Source: a virus
IMG/VR virus record: IMGVR_UViG_3300032753_000045
Coordinates: 1-50,175 of that record
Direction: 5' to 3' (one strand)
DNA length: 50,175 nt
Below, piece after piece: positions 1 through 7,717 of this stretch. The position numbers were made by a program, and so were the translations under genes. Positions within the stretch are counted from its first letter, which is position 1, and every line of letters starts with the position of its first letter. The notes under the pieces are model-generated. The model was not told the origin of the DNA. It saw only the letters and a list, made by a program, of their open reading frames with translations, and did not search any database.

Positions 1-169
1 TTTGGCGTAGGAGATCCCCTCCTCATCTAAGCGGGCATAGGGGTAGCATAACACGCGCCCGCTCGGAAGTGCATACCAAAGATGCTGCGTATCATACAAA
101 TACGTTACGCGACCCGCGCTAAATTCATAGCCCGGATTACGCATCGCTCTGGTATAGGCTGACTCAAGT
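1..169. repeat. Terminal redundancy of the window, left copy
   Basis: Positions 1-169 match 50007-50175 with three substitutions: 10 against 50016, 13 against 50019 and 43 against 50049. The repeat lies inside the polymerase gene, whose frame is continuous across the join. The simplest reading is a circular or circularly permuted genome of about 50,006 bp whose assembly overran. A fixed terminal repeat inside the polymerase gene would be unusual. Confidence 0.93.
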
Positions 170-1659
170 TCTTGCCAGTAAAGCACCGCCCATTGGTTTG
201 CTCGGCGCCACGCGTCCACAGTTTTTCTAGCGTCAGATTCGGGAAGGATAACCCCGTAATTACGACCCATCGCAGCAAAAGCACCAATACCACCACCATA
301 ACCACATGAAAGAATAGCGACCTTGCCAATCTGTCTGCGATCAGGAGTAATGTCTGCTTCATCGCAATGGAAAATTCCCGCAGCTTCTCGAACATAAATA
401 TCCTTTCCAGTCCTAAAAATATCGAGGACTTCTTCGGCTTGAGGCTTATTCGATAGCCAAGGATTGCATCGCGCCTCAATACCCGCCCAATCCGCCACCA
501 CTAGGTATTTACCCTTAGATGGAATAATGGCTGGACGTAGCATCCCTTTTAGCACATCGGTCACTCTTTTGCCATAGCGCGGCACAATATCCTCGCCTTT
601 GACCATTGCATCGCGCACCAACTCAGGCTCTTTAGCGCATTTACGCGTAAAGTTATGCACCTGTAGCCCAAAGCTAGAAGCCCTTCCCGTAGCTGAACCG
701 CCATTAAACATAAAGGCACCACGAACGCGGTGATCCTCGATGTCAGCCAAATTCACCATCCGTTGAAACTTAGCTACAGATGAAGCCCACAAATCATCGG
801 CGCATTGAATGACATCGGCTACATGAGGTGGTACTTCGTCTGGGTTTTCGTCTGAAAAAGCGAGGAGAGTATTTCGGACGTTTTTGTCGATTGAATACTT
901 CTTTCGACCCTCTTTATAGCTCTCCATGAGCTTGAGCGCTTCTTCACCAACCCGCGACTGAACCCACTCCCGCATCTTGGGAGAACGAACTGAGGTGATT
1001 TCGCCTTCGGTGATCTCGACCACAAGTTTCTGTACTTCCGCGATTTCTTCTTTCGAGTACAACATAGCAGCTTGGGCAAGTGGTACGTCGACCAATACAC
1101 CCTTATCATTAATGCGCTCGTTGATATGGTAATCATTTAATTCTTCCTTCGATAATGGACGCATTGCTTGGCTGATACTTCGCATAGCGCGAACGTCCTG
1201 TTCGCAGTACTCAATCATTTCTTTCATCAAGATTGGGTCATTGTTAAATGTTCCATCCGATTGCGGAATAGATAAAGCGCGAACCAGTTGGGATCCTCGA
1301 AAATCTTTACGCATCGATGCGCCTGAGAACCGACCGACATCCTCCAATGATCCGGGGGCGCAGTTGGCTCGCGCTTGCGTAGCGGTGCAATAGAATTGCT
1401 CAAGCTTGAAATTAACCTGCAAAACATACCAAAAGATTAACCGCTCGAACGCAGCATTGTGAGCGTAAATCATGCCTTTGTGCCGCATGACTTCTTCTGG
1501 AAAAGGCATGTCAGGCGTCCACGTTATAACTTCGTTATTACCAAAAGCATACGACATACACAAGACCTCTGTAGAGATGTCTTGCGCGTAGTTGTACACG
1601 CCTCGCGTTAACAAGTTACAACGGGACTTGGTTTCAAAGTCAACCCAAAGAATGGTCAT
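1..1659 (-). CDS. DNA polymerase family A, N-terminal 553 codons (gene continues at 50006 to 49719)
   Basis: Replicative DNA polymerase with proofreading. The frame is open from ATG 1659 to the window edge and resumes at 50006, giving about 648 aa. Visible: 3'-5' exonuclease motifs VDFETK (D7, E9), HNAAFER and YCEQDV in the first third; TGRASS near 324; motif A DWAGIEAR with catalytic D390; motif B RQIGKVAILSCGYG (R442, K446, Y454). Motif C lies in the other fragment. The start overlaps the upstream small gene as ATGA, so translation is probably coupled. It belongs to the leftward replication operon that begins at 3769. It is cut only by where the circular genome was linearised. Confidence 0.95.
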   Translation of the reverse strand, partial: MTILWVDFETKSRCNLLTRGVYNYAQDISTEVLCMSYAFGNNEVITWTPDMPFPEEVMRHKGMIYAHNAAFERLIFWYVLQVNFKLEQFYCTATQARANCAPGSLEDVGRFSGASMRKDFRGSQLVRALSIPQSDGTFNNDPILMKEMIEYCEQDVRAMRSISQAMRPLSKEELNDYHINERINDKGVLVDVPLAQAAMLYSKEEIAEVQKLVVEITEGEITSVRSPKMREWVQSRVGEEALKLMESYKEGRKKYSIDKNVRNTLLAFSDENPDEVPPHVADVIQCADDLWASSVAKFQRMVNLADIEDHRVRGAFMFNGGSATGRASSFGLQVHNFTRKCAKEPELVRDAMVKGEDIVPRYGKRVTDVLKGMLRPAIIPSKGKYLVVADWAGIEARCNPWLSNKPQAEEVLDIFRTGKDIYVREAAGIFHCDEADITPDRRQIGKVAILSCGYGGGIGAFAAMGRNYGVILPESDARKTVDAWRRANQWAVLYWQELESAYTRAMRNPGYEFSAGRVTYLYDTQHLWYALPSGRVLCYPYARLDEEGISYAK

Positions 1660-1853
1660 TTGCCTTGTTGATGCTTTCTGCCAGAACCTTTGCGGGTATG
1701 GCTTAGACTTTTAGTGTGATGCACTTTCTCGCTTTTGATGCTTAGCGATGGAAAAATGTTTTTAATATTTAATTGCGCCATTTTTACCATCAGCATCTTG
1801 ACTTCGCTGATTTGCCGACGCTCTGTCGGGTTTAAATTTGATCTGTCTACCAT
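1656..1853 (-). CDS. Small basic protein of unknown function (65 aa)
   Basis: I do not recognise this protein. The frame is open further upstream to about 1892, but ATG 1853 is chosen because it is preceded at 1860-1871 by TTAACTAGAGGA, the translation leader used before several other genes of this phage. The product is hydrophilic and basic, especially at its C-terminus (HTRKGSGRKHQQGK). Its stop overlaps the polymerase start as ATGA, suggesting translational coupling and perhaps a role at the replication fork. That role is inference from position only. Confidence 0.7.
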   Translation of the reverse strand: MVDRSNLNPTERRQISEVKMLMVKMAQLNIKNIFPSLSIKSEKVHHTKSLSHTRKGSGRKHQQGK

Positions 1854-1876
1854 GATTTGTCCTCTAGTTAAATTAG

Positions 1877-1951
1877 GTGGGGCTACTCGCAAGTCTTTTT
1901 AGTCGTTCGTCCTCGAGTACTTGAGCTGAATAGTGTCAGTACTTTCACCCC
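1877..1951 (-). other. Conserved 75-nt intergenic element, copy A (candidate structured RNA)
   Basis: On the forward strand it begins GTGGGGCTACTCGC (1877-1890) and ends CTTTCACCCC (1942-1951). The same 14-mer and the near-identical end CTTTCGACCCC bound a 71-nt stretch at 45812-45882. The ends can pair GGGG with CCCC. Copy A lies in the leader of the small gene at 1853, between two leftward genes. I cannot assign it to a known riboswitch or ncRNA family. Confidence 0.4.
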
Positions 1952-1957
1952 GTGTTC

Positions 1958-2632
1958 TTATACTGCTGCTCTGCGACGGCGAACTGGCGCCGCTGGTGCT
2001 GGAGCTGCTTCTGCTTCTTCTACTTCTGGCGCTTCTAATTCAGGCGCTTCTTGTGCAGATTCCACATTCATGGATTCAAAGCGAATTACACGAATCTTAG
2101 GGGTATAAACCTTACCATAAGACTTGTGCGTGTAGTGCTCAGTTTCTAATGCCACGATTGCTACTGGCGTAGTTGAATCTTTTTCAATTTGCTCAGAGAT
2201 CTCAACACCCAATGCTTGGATGGCGCGTTTGCCACCAGTTGCAGTGGTCGCCCAACGAGCTGTAAGTCCTTTGTCGTCGCCATTGATGCAAGTCATTTCC
2301 AAACCTACTTGCAACTCCCAACCTTTTTTAGCGTTGGCTGGTGCAGGCTCAAGTTCAGGCAATGGCTGATTGATAGGAACCATTTTCTCACCTAACACTT
2401 CAGACGCGCCCCAAGCGATGTAACCATGTACAAAACTAAAAGGATTGATTGCCCACTCAGAACCATCTTGAATTTCAGTCTGGTCAGATCCAAAAACCCA
2501 ATGACCTGTTTTGTCCATCTTGATAATAACGGTACCAACATCAGTGACGTTAGCCAAATTGGACTTTAATGCTTTAGATAAATCCGCTACTGCTGGAAGG
2601 TTTGCACCTTTAAATGTTGTCAAATTGCTCAT
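1958..2632 (-). CDS. Probable single-stranded-DNA-binding-like replication protein (224 aa)
   Basis: The function is inferred from context. The gene sits between a DUF2800 nuclease and DNA polymerase, where many phages carry an ssDNA-binding protein (for example DUF2815). The N-terminal 170 residues look like a compact mixed alpha/beta fold. The C-terminus (about 195-224) is a low-complexity Ala/Pro/Glu tail, an arrangement reminiscent of the acidic tails of SSB proteins. Unlike a classical SSB it ends in a basic patch (RRRRAAV). The ATG at 2632 is preceded by TTAACTAGGA (2643-2652), a variant of the phage's usual leader. No family was recognised from sequence alone. Confidence 0.5.
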   Translation of the reverse strand: MSNLTTFKGANLPAVADLSKALKSNLANVTDVGTVIIKMDKTGHWVFGSDQTEIQDGSEWAINPFSFVHGYIAWGASEVLGEKMVPINQPLPELEPAPANAKKGWELQVGLEMTCINGDDKGLTARWATTATGGKRAIQALGVEISEQIEKDSTTPVAIVALETEHYTHKSYGKVYTPKIRVIRFESMNVESAQEAPELEAPEVEEAEAAPAPAAPVRRRRAAV

Positions 2633-2644
2633 TGCTCTTTGCTC

Positions 2645-3769
2645 CTAGTTAAGTTTATTTAAGGCAGCGGTGAGTTGCTTGCCGATTTGTAAAACCTCTG
2701 GTCTGGGATCGCTCTCAGGTACCAAAGTACTGCCACTACTTACTGCTACTACTAAATCTTTTGGAACTTCTTTTTCAAAAGGCTTTAATGCTTTTTCCAT
2801 TTGCGCGGGTGATTTGAGTTTGCGTGGTTCATAAACTACGCCGCCTTCATATTTAGAGAAATGCAACTCGGCTTCTTTTTCGTCAGCCCATTGTCGTATG
2901 GCTCTCTTTGCTACAAGCTTATAGCCCGGAACTCTAACGTCGCTTTCCAACATCTGTTGTGCCAAAGCCCGAAGTTCTTTAATCCAATCCTCAAGGACAT
3001 CGGCTTGTTGCAAATAAGTTGAGATAAGTTCGGGTTTCAAATTCTTTAATGCGATCTGTGTCGAACGCGCAACCGAGTCGGTCATGATTGGGCAAACAGG
3101 TTTGGCGCGGCACCAGCGGCAATGTTTACCAGACTTCATTGGTGCGTCTTTACGCTTGGCTTCACGCACTGCTACTGCTAGCTCTTGCTCAAACTGCTTG
3201 ATACGCTCGATGCTTGTTGTCCAACGACGGATCTCAGGGGGTTGAACAATGATGATCTCGACGTCATCAACATCTTCAAAAGCCCATGCTGTGGCAGGCG
3301 TACGCATCGCGGCGGCGGCGTAGAATAGACCTTGATAGTTTTCTTCTGCATTGACGATGACGCCAGAGCCAAACTTCCAATCCAATACCTTGGCAGAACG
3401 CTCAAGCTTACCAATCAGATCTGTGGAACCGAATACGCCGGGCAAAAAGTCCCCAAAATCTACTTCAGCTTCCACCATGTAATCCATTTCAGACAATGGA
3501 TCAACTTGATTTAATAACTCTAAAGCAGGCAAAATCTTGTCATCTAATAGCTCTTGAGTTAGCACAAGCTTTTCGTATTTGAACCCAATCATGGATTCAG
3601 GTGGTAAATTTTTATCTAGGATTTCTGCGATTGCGTTATGTAGCAATGTTCCTTCATCAGCATACTTGCTAGAAGAGTTGGGGATGTTTTCGCATAGCTT
3701 GACCGATGCGGGGCAGTTGATTACCCGAGAAGCGGAAGAACCGCCTACAATTGCTGAATGCTTTGCCAT
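2645..3769 (-). CDS. DUF2800-type PD-(D/E)XK nuclease with Fe-S-like cysteine cluster
   Basis: A 374-aa member of the phage DUF2800 family, related to RecB/Cas4-type nucleases. Nuclease core: FGSTD (D117), VLDWKFG (D130, K132) and QGLFY (Q146, Y150). A cysteine cluster C217, C220, C226 plus the N-terminal C19 resembles the one-plus-three cysteine pattern of Cas4/AddB iron-sulfur nucleases. It is the first gene of the leftward replication operon and probably processes DNA ends during replication or recombination. The promoter at 3801-3828 lies directly upstream and an AAAGGAT Shine-Dalgarno precedes ATG 3769. Confidence 0.85.
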   Translation of the reverse strand: MAKHSAIVGGSSASRVINCPASVKLCENIPNSSSKYADEGTLLHNAIAEILDKNLPPESMIGFKYEKLVLTQELLDDKILPALELLNQVDPLSEMDYMVEAEVDFGDFLPGVFGSTDLIGKLERSAKVLDWKFGSGVIVNAEENYQGLFYAAAAMRTPATAWAFEDVDDVEIIIVQPPEIRRWTTSIERIKQFEQELAVAVREAKRKDAPMKSGKHCRWCRAKPVCPIMTDSVARSTQIALKNLKPELISTYLQQADVLEDWIKELRALAQQMLESDVRVPGYKLVAKRAIRQWADEKEAELHFSKYEGGVVYEPRKLKSPAQMEKALKPFEKEVPKDLVVAVSSGSTLVPESDPRPEVLQIGKQLTAALNKLN

Positions 3770-3800
3770 TTTTCTTTATCCTTTTTTCTTTAGAACTGTC

Positions 3801-3828
3801 AGTGTAACAGATTATTTTTTGAGTGCAA
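3801..3828 (-). promoter_or_regulatory. Sigma70-like promoter for the leftward replication operon
   Basis: Reading leftward: TTGCAC (3828-3823), a 16-nt spacer, then TACACT (3806-3801). The spacer ends in AATCTGT, exactly as in the rightward promoter at 5476-5503, and both -10 boxes read TACA[C/G]T. The start site would be near 3794, shortly before the Shine-Dalgarno of the DUF2800 gene. Confidence 0.55.
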
Positions 3829-3850
3829 CACTTTTTATGATATATTTCTT

Positions 3851-4132
3851 ATGAACGAACGCGAACGTGAGATAGAAAAGTATTTTGTTTGGTCAGTTGA
3901 GTCTATTGGTGGAAAGACCTATAAGTTTAAATCACCAACACAACGCGGCGTTTCAGATCGTATTGTTTGTATTCCAAACGGCAATACATGGTTTGTAGAG
4001 TTAAAACGACCTAAGGGTGGATACCTGTCGCCAATGCAGGAAATATTTAGAGATGATGTTGTAGCTTTAAAACAACGATACGCATGTTTATATACGAAAG
4101 AAATGATTAATGACTGGATTGTTAAAGCTTAG
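3851..4132 (+). CDS. VRR-NUC domain nuclease (93 aa)
   Basis: A single-domain VRR-NUC protein of the PD-(D/E)XK superfamily, frequently found beside phage helicases. The catalytic signature is visible as GVSDRIVCIPNGNTWFVELK: the Asp of SDR and the ExK of VELK, followed by SPMQ, which matches the family's conserved Gln. The 93-aa length is normal for the stand-alone phage form. It overlaps the helicase gene by 23 nt, so the two are coexpressed and may act together on branched DNA. No good Shine-Dalgarno is seen before ATG 3851, and AT-rich -10-like sequence (TATGATATATT, 3836-3846) runs almost into the start, so a leaderless mRNA is possible. Confidence 0.9.
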   Translation: MNEREREIEKYFVWSVESIGGKTYKFKSPTQRGVSDRIVCIPNGNTWFVELKRPKGGYLSPMQEIFRDDVVALKQRYACLYTKEMINDWIVKA

Positions 4133-5456
4133 GGACTATCAAGAAAAAGCCGTTGACTTTTTGTACGAGAACGATAGGGCGATGATTTTAGCATCAGTAG
4201 GCGCGGGTAAAACCGCGATTGCTTTAACTGCCATGAATGAAATGCTTGTTAACAAATTTGTTAAGCGCTGGCTAGTGTTGGCGCCCAAGCGCGTTTGCAC
4301 CGATGTCTGGGCACAAGAGCGTGACAAGTGGGCTAAGGGTTTATCCCTATCAGTTTGTATTGGCACCCCTAAGCAACGGCTGACAGCCCTTAGCTCCAAG
4401 TCCAAAGTTGTGGTGATTAACTATGACAACATTCAATGGCTTACTGAGCAGTATTTAGATTTTGATGGTATTGTCTTTGATGAGTTAACCAAACTCAAAA
4501 ACCCGTCTGGCACACGGTTCAAAGCCCTCAATAAAGTGCTCGATCCCATAAAGATTCGTTGGGGGCTTACCGGATCCTTTACCAGCAACGGTTTGGAGGA
4601 TGTCTTTGGTCAGTGCAAGATCGTTGACCAAAAGCTATTAGGTCGCAGCAAAGGTGCCTTTTTACAGCAATACTTTGTCTGTATCAACCGCGACTTTGGT
4701 GAATGGCAACCGCGATTAGGATCACTAGAATCAGTAATGCAACGTATTCGTCCTGCAACATTTCTATTAGAGTCATCGGAGTATAAGGATAAGTTGCCAC
4801 CATTGCGAACCGTAGAGATACGTTGCGATTTGCCAGATCGCGATCCCTACGAGAAGATGAAAAAAGACTTTGTACATCAGTTTCCCGAAGCAAAAGTAGT
4901 AGCTGCTAATTCTGCCGTAGTTACGCAGAAACTACAACAGATGGCATCGGGTTTTTGTTACTACACAGAAAAAACAGCGTCTAGTAATCCCGGGCAATTT
5001 GACATCAAACAGACGCCAGTGTGGTTTTCAGACCACAGATTTGACTTGTTAGAAGATTTGCTAGCCGAGAACCAGCGCGCCAATACGCTAGTTGTTTACA
5101 ACTACAAGGAAGAACTGGCTGAACTCAAGCGCCGTTATCCGCATGCCGTCACGCTTGATGATAAAGACGCCATCGAGCGCTGGAACGCAGGCAAGATAGA
5201 GCTGCTACTCATTCATCCCAAGTCCGCAGGGCATGGCTTAAATCTACAGCATGGCGGTAACAAGCTGGTGTTTATCAGTTTGCCTTGGAGTCTTGAGTTG
5301 TACGAACAGACCATCGGGCGATTGCATCGCAGCGGTCAAAAGCAAGAAGTTTGGTGCTACGTCTTGCTGACCAACAAAACCATTGACGAGCGCATCTGGG
5401 CGGCGTTGGCGGACAAGCGGGCGATTAGCGATATAGCGATTGAAGAGTTGAAATAG
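4110..5456 (+). CDS. SNF2/DEAD-type superfamily 2 helicase (448 aa)
   Basis: An ATP-dependent DNA helicase or translocase for replication or recombination. Motifs in order: a Q-motif-like LRDYQEKAV (7-15), Walker A SVGAGKT (29-35), DELT (124-127) as the DExx box, GLTGS as motif III, and near the C-terminus TIGRLHRSGQ (motif VI with arginine finger) preceded by GHGLNLQHG. The compact length is typical of phage SNF2-like helicases paired with VRR-NUC. The start overlaps the nuclease gene by 23 nt; a clear gene end is followed by the promoter at 5476. Confidence 0.92.
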   Translation: MTGLLKLRDYQEKAVDFLYENDRAMILASVGAGKTAIALTAMNEMLVNKFVKRWLVLAPKRVCTDVWAQERDKWAKGLSLSVCIGTPKQRLTALSSKSKVVVINYDNIQWLTEQYLDFDGIVFDELTKLKNPSGTRFKALNKVLDPIKIRWGLTGSFTSNGLEDVFGQCKIVDQKLLGRSKGAFLQQYFVCINRDFGEWQPRLGSLESVMQRIRPATFLLESSEYKDKLPPLRTVEIRCDLPDRDPYEKMKKDFVHQFPEAKVVAANSAVVTQKLQQMASGFCYYTEKTASSNPGQFDIKQTPVWFSDHRFDLLEDLLAENQRANTLVVYNYKEELAELKRRYPHAVTLDDKDAIERWNAGKIELLLIHPKSAGHGLNLQHGGNKLVFISLPWSLELYEQTIGRLHRSGQKQEVWCYVLLTNKTIDERIWAALADKRAISDIAIEELK

Positions 5457-5475
5457 CAAAAAAGCAACACAATGC

Positions 5476-5503
5476 TTTACAACACAAATAAATCTGTTAC
5501 AGT
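5476..5503 (+). promoter_or_regulatory. Sigma70-like promoter for rightward early genes
   Basis: TTTACA (5476-5481), a 16-nt spacer ending AATCTGT, then TACAGT (5498-5503). The start site is expected near 5510, just before AAAGGA (5514-5519) and ATG 5527. Spacer length and the AATCTGTTACA word are shared with the leftward promoter at 3801-3828. Confidence 0.55.
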
Positions 5504-5526
5504 AACTTATCTTGAAAGGATTAGTA

Positions 5527-5745
5527 ATGAAATGGCTTAAAAAGAAAGAACCAGTGAAGGTCTATAGCTGGAGATCATTAACCGATATTTTGGCAACACT
5601 GTCTGAAGAGCAAGTGTCTGAATTATTGGATCAAGAACTCGAAGGTGCCAAGCGTTGGTCTATCGTACAACGCTTGCATCAACGGTACACCATTCTCCGT
5701 GCAGCGCGAGAACGGGCGGAATTAAAGAAACAAATAGCTGCGTAA
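5527..5745 (+). CDS. Small hypothetical protein (72 aa)
   Basis: Not recognised. The frame extends upstream to a TTG at 5512, but AAAGGA (5514-5519) lies inside that extension at correct spacing for ATG 5527, so the shorter start is chosen. The protein is charged and probably helical, with Lys-rich ends (MKWLKKKE and ERAELKKQ) and a central Leu/Glu-rich segment. It is the first gene after the promoter at 5476 and starts a chain of closely packed small early genes. Confidence 0.75.
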   Translation: MKWLKKKEPVKVYSWRSLTDILATLSEEQVSELLDQELEGAKRWSIVQRLHQRYTILRAARERAELKKQIAA

Positions 5746-5769
5746 ACTGATTTAACTAGAGGAAAAATC

Positions 5770-5982
5770 ATGGCAAAAAATGAATATATTTGGACTAAAG
5801 CTGGTACCGACATCACTATCCGATGGAAAACACGGCATAACTGGGTACCGCCATCCGAGCAACAAGAATACAAAGATAAGTGGCGCTACTATCAAAATCT
5901 GCCTATTCGTGCTTTAGACGCGGACGCAAGAGAGATGTATGAAGTCGCTCTTCAAAAAGCTAAAGTGGCTCGAATTAAATGA
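5770..5982 (+). CDS. Small hypothetical protein (70 aa)
   Basis: Not recognised. It is preceded by TTTAACTAGAGGA (5751-5763), the leader shared by several genes on both strands, which supports ATG 5770. The product is rich in Trp, Tyr and charged residues (ITIRWKTRHNW, KWRYYQN) with a helical C-terminus, and looks like a soluble small domain. Its stop overlaps the next tiny gene as ATGA. Confidence 0.75.
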   Translation: MAKNEYIWTKAGTDITIRWKTRHNWVPPSEQQEYKDKWRYYQNLPIRALDADAREMYEVALQKAKVARIK

Positions 5983-6062
5983 CCAATGACGAAGCTATGG
6001 TATTTGCCGGGATAGTATTTCTTGGCTTTTTTATCGTAGCAATTCTATTTATTAGAGGATAA
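5979..6062 (+). CDS. Tiny single-pass membrane peptide (27 aa)
   Basis: ATG 5979 overlaps the previous stop (ATGA), supporting coupled translation. After MTNDEAM the peptide is almost wholly one hydrophobic helix (FAGIVFLGFFIVAILFI) and ends in RG, giving an N-out/C-in or N-in single span. Function is unknown; very small membrane peptides in early phage operons often alter host membrane processes, but nothing here shows that. Confidence 0.55.
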   Translation: MTNDEAMVFAGIVFLGFFIVAILFIRG

Positions 6063-6067
6063 ATAAA

Positions 6068-6238
6068 ATGAACGATTTATCGCATGACTTGATTAAGCTT
6101 AAAAAGCTTATTAATCAATTAGAAGTACTAAATGCCAATCCCGGATTGGTCGGAAAAAAATTAATTACAGATGCAGTAGAAGAGATTAAAGTAGCAGTTA
6201 TCCGACTAGAAATTCAGGTGGCGAATTATGCAGACTAG
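6068..6238 (+). CDS. Small helical hypothetical protein (56 aa)
   Basis: ATG 6068 follows TTAGAGGATAAATAAA, a variant of the phage's usual TAGAGGA leader. The predicted product is strongly helical with heptad-like Leu/Ile spacing (DLIKLKKLINQLEVL and EEIKVAVIRLEIQV), suggesting a short coiled coil. It overlaps the following membrane peptide gene by 11 nt. No family was recognised. Confidence 0.65.
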   Translation: MNDLSHDLIKLKKLINQLEVLNANPGLVGKKLITDAVEEIKVAVIRLEIQVANYAD

Positions 6239-6335
6239 TTGGGCTGATAAGGTGGCTATTACTGTAATAGTAATAGCCACTATCATTCTTCTTTCTGCCA
6301 TTCGCCTTGGGATACGATTGGGAGGCTGGGCATGA
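6228..6335 (+). CDS. Tiny single-pass membrane peptide (35 aa)
   Basis: Starts inside the end of the previous gene and ends overlapping the next start (ATGA at 6332). A short polar N-terminus precedes a hydrophobic helix (VAITVIVIATIILLSAI), then RLGIRLGGW, so positive charge follows the span. Function unknown. The tight overlaps on both sides argue that it is translated. Confidence 0.5.
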   Translation: MQTSWADKVAITVIVIATIILLSAIRLGIRLGGWA

Positions 6336-6511
6336 CTACTTGGACATTATCTGAATTAAACGACAATACGAACGTAAAACCGAATGACTGCCCTGCGGTC
6401 ATTATTGATAGCGGCGCTAGCGTGGAGCCGATTCCGTTTGCGGGGATGGTTGATCTTTCGATTACAAACGGCGAACAAAAGATTGAAATTAAAAAGACAT
6501 GGGAGTTCTAA
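6332..6511 (+). CDS. Small hypothetical protein (59 aa)
   Basis: ATG 6332 overlaps the preceding stop and the TAA shares its last base with the next ATG (TAATG at 6509-6513). GGGAGGCTGGGC just upstream can serve as Shine-Dalgarno. The product is soluble and acidic with a beta-strand-like centre. Not recognised. Confidence 0.65.
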   Translation: MTTWTLSELNDNTNVKPNDCPAVIIDSGASVEPIPFAGMVDLSITNGEQKIEIKKTWEF

Positions 6512-6675
6512 TGGACGAAAAAGAAATAGCCAAATTGCAAGAAAAGTTGGCTAAAGCATTAGCTGACGCGGACTATTGGCGCCTCATGTACGATAAATTA
6601 ATTAAGCATATCGATCATCAAGATAGTTATGTGCGTCATTTAGAACAACAGGTTTGGGGAGGGAAAACATTTTGA
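6511..6675 (+). CDS. Small helical hypothetical protein (54 aa)
   Basis: ATG 6511 overlaps the previous TAA by one base. The N-terminal half is a charged helix (KEIAKLQEKLAKALADA) suited to a coiled coil, followed by an aromatic segment and His-rich stretch (KHIDHQDSYVRHLEQQ). The coding end carries GGGGAGGG, the Shine-Dalgarno of the next gene, and the stop overlaps that gene's TTG start. Not recognised. Confidence 0.65.
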   Translation: MDEKEIAKLQEKLAKALADADYWRLMYDKLIKHIDHQDSYVRHLEQQVWGGKTF

Positions 6676-7157
6676 GCGAAGATATTAATGATGATTGGGA
6701 AGGCACGCCGATTACTAACGCAGAATATAGGCGTATCAGAGAACTTCAAAAACGAGCATTAGAGGATTTGAAAACTTTTGAAGATAAACACCCAGCACCA
6801 ACATCGCAAGGTATTGGCGATGTTAATAGTACTGCTAAAGGTTCTGGCGCTCGCTATAACGATGGCAAACCCAACTTTAGTTTAATTCCATTGGTAACTT
6901 TGGAAGATGAAGCGCGAGTCTGGTCTTACGGCGAACGCAAATACGCTGCATGGAATTGGGCTAAGGGAATGCCTTGGTCAGTACCATTAGCTTGTGCATT
7001 GCGCCATATCTCGGCATGGCAGCGCGGGGAAGAGAACGACGAAGAATCTGGTTTGCCTCATCTTGCTCATGCTATGTGCAATCTGCGTATGTTAATGTTG
7101 TACAGTAAAACGTATCCCGAAGGGGATGATCGACCACCAAAGGAACTAATGCCATGA
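6672..7157 (+). CDS. dATP/dGTP diphosphohydrolase-like protein (DUF5664 type, 161 aa)
   Basis: The C-terminal 105 residues match the phage domain annotated as dATP/dGTP pyrophosphohydrolase or DUF5664: ARYNDGKPNFSLIP, then a helical pair including YGERKYAAWNWAKGMPW, LRHISAWQRGEENDEESGLPHLAHAMCNL, with the acidic and His residues expected to hold metal. About 55 N-terminal residues are a charged extension. The likely start is TTG 6672, because GGGGAGGG (6656-6663) is well placed for it and it overlaps the preceding stop. The family includes MazZ of 2-aminoadenine phages, but no PurZ is encoded here, so ordinary nucleotide-pool control or host nucleotide depletion is more likely. Confidence 0.75.
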   Translation: MSEDINDDWEGTPITNAEYRRIRELQKRALEDLKTFEDKHPAPTSQGIGDVNSTAKGSGARYNDGKPNFSLIPLVTLEDEARVWSYGERKYAAWNWAKGMPWSVPLACALRHISAWQRGEENDEESGLPHLAHAMCNLRMLMLYSKTYPEGDDRPPKELMP

Positions 7158-7717
7158 GCTATATTTTGTACCCGTTTTTAGTCATTATTAATTTAATTGG
7201 CACTTTGCTAACGTATCCGTTAGCTTTTATCGTTGCTATTTGCTATAGCTATCAAGACGGCTGGTGCAATAACGCCACCGTATGGCAGAACAGCCCGCGT
7301 CTATGGAAGATTTTGTCGTGGTTCCAAGCCCCAGACAATAGCTTAGACGGCGACCAAACATTTCAAGCAAGCCATACCCCTTGCTGGTGGTCTAAAGTCC
7401 AATGGCTATGGCGTAACCCTTTCTATGGGTTTGCTGTCGTGACGTTTGACGGCTCTACTGGCATGTCATATTCAGGGGATCTACATTGCGATGAAAAGAA
7501 CCCGGGGCATATTTTGGTAAAAGGACATGGTTTATTTCAGTGGGTCTATACCAAGCATATTTTTGGTAAGTGTTTATATCTAAACTTTGGCTGGAACATT
7601 CGCGCGTTAGTTGACCCTGCTTTCATAACCCCGGATCAGTGGCATAACAATACCGCTCTGATTGCCAAATATCCTGCTACGTTTGCCTTTAGCCCACGGC
7701 TGGTAAGCTATCAATGA
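7154..7717 (+). CDS. Phage membrane-anchored protein, DUF7338-like (187 aa)
   Basis: An N-terminal hydrophobic hairpin (residues 3-30, FLVIINLIGTLLTYPLAFIVAI) is followed by a Trp-rich soluble part with WFQAPDNSLDGDQTF, WLWRNPFYGF and YLNFGWNIR. This pattern resembles a family of Proteobacteria phage proteins annotated as DUF7338; the match is from memory and not confirmed. Function unknown. It overlaps the previous gene by 4 nt (ATGA) and the next one likewise. Confidence 0.6.
   Translation: MSYILYPFLVIINLIGTLLTYPLAFIVAICYSYQDGWCNNATVWQNSPRLWKILSWFQAPDNSLDGDQTFQASHTPCWWSKVQWLWRNPFYGFAVVTFDGSTGMSYSGDLHCDEKNPGHILVKGHGLFQWVYTKHIFGKCLYLNFGWNIRALVDPAFITPDQWHNNTALIAKYPATFAFSPRLVSYQ

Noticed and set aside
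1877-1951. tRNA of about 75 nt
   Set aside because: Length fits but no T-loop GTTCRA, anticodon stem or CCA-like acceptor arrangement could be found in either direction.
6672-7157. 2-aminoadenine (Z-genome) pathway
   Set aside because: Only the MazZ-like domain is present; no PurZ-like adenylosuccinate synthetase and no DatZ-like hydrolase were seen.
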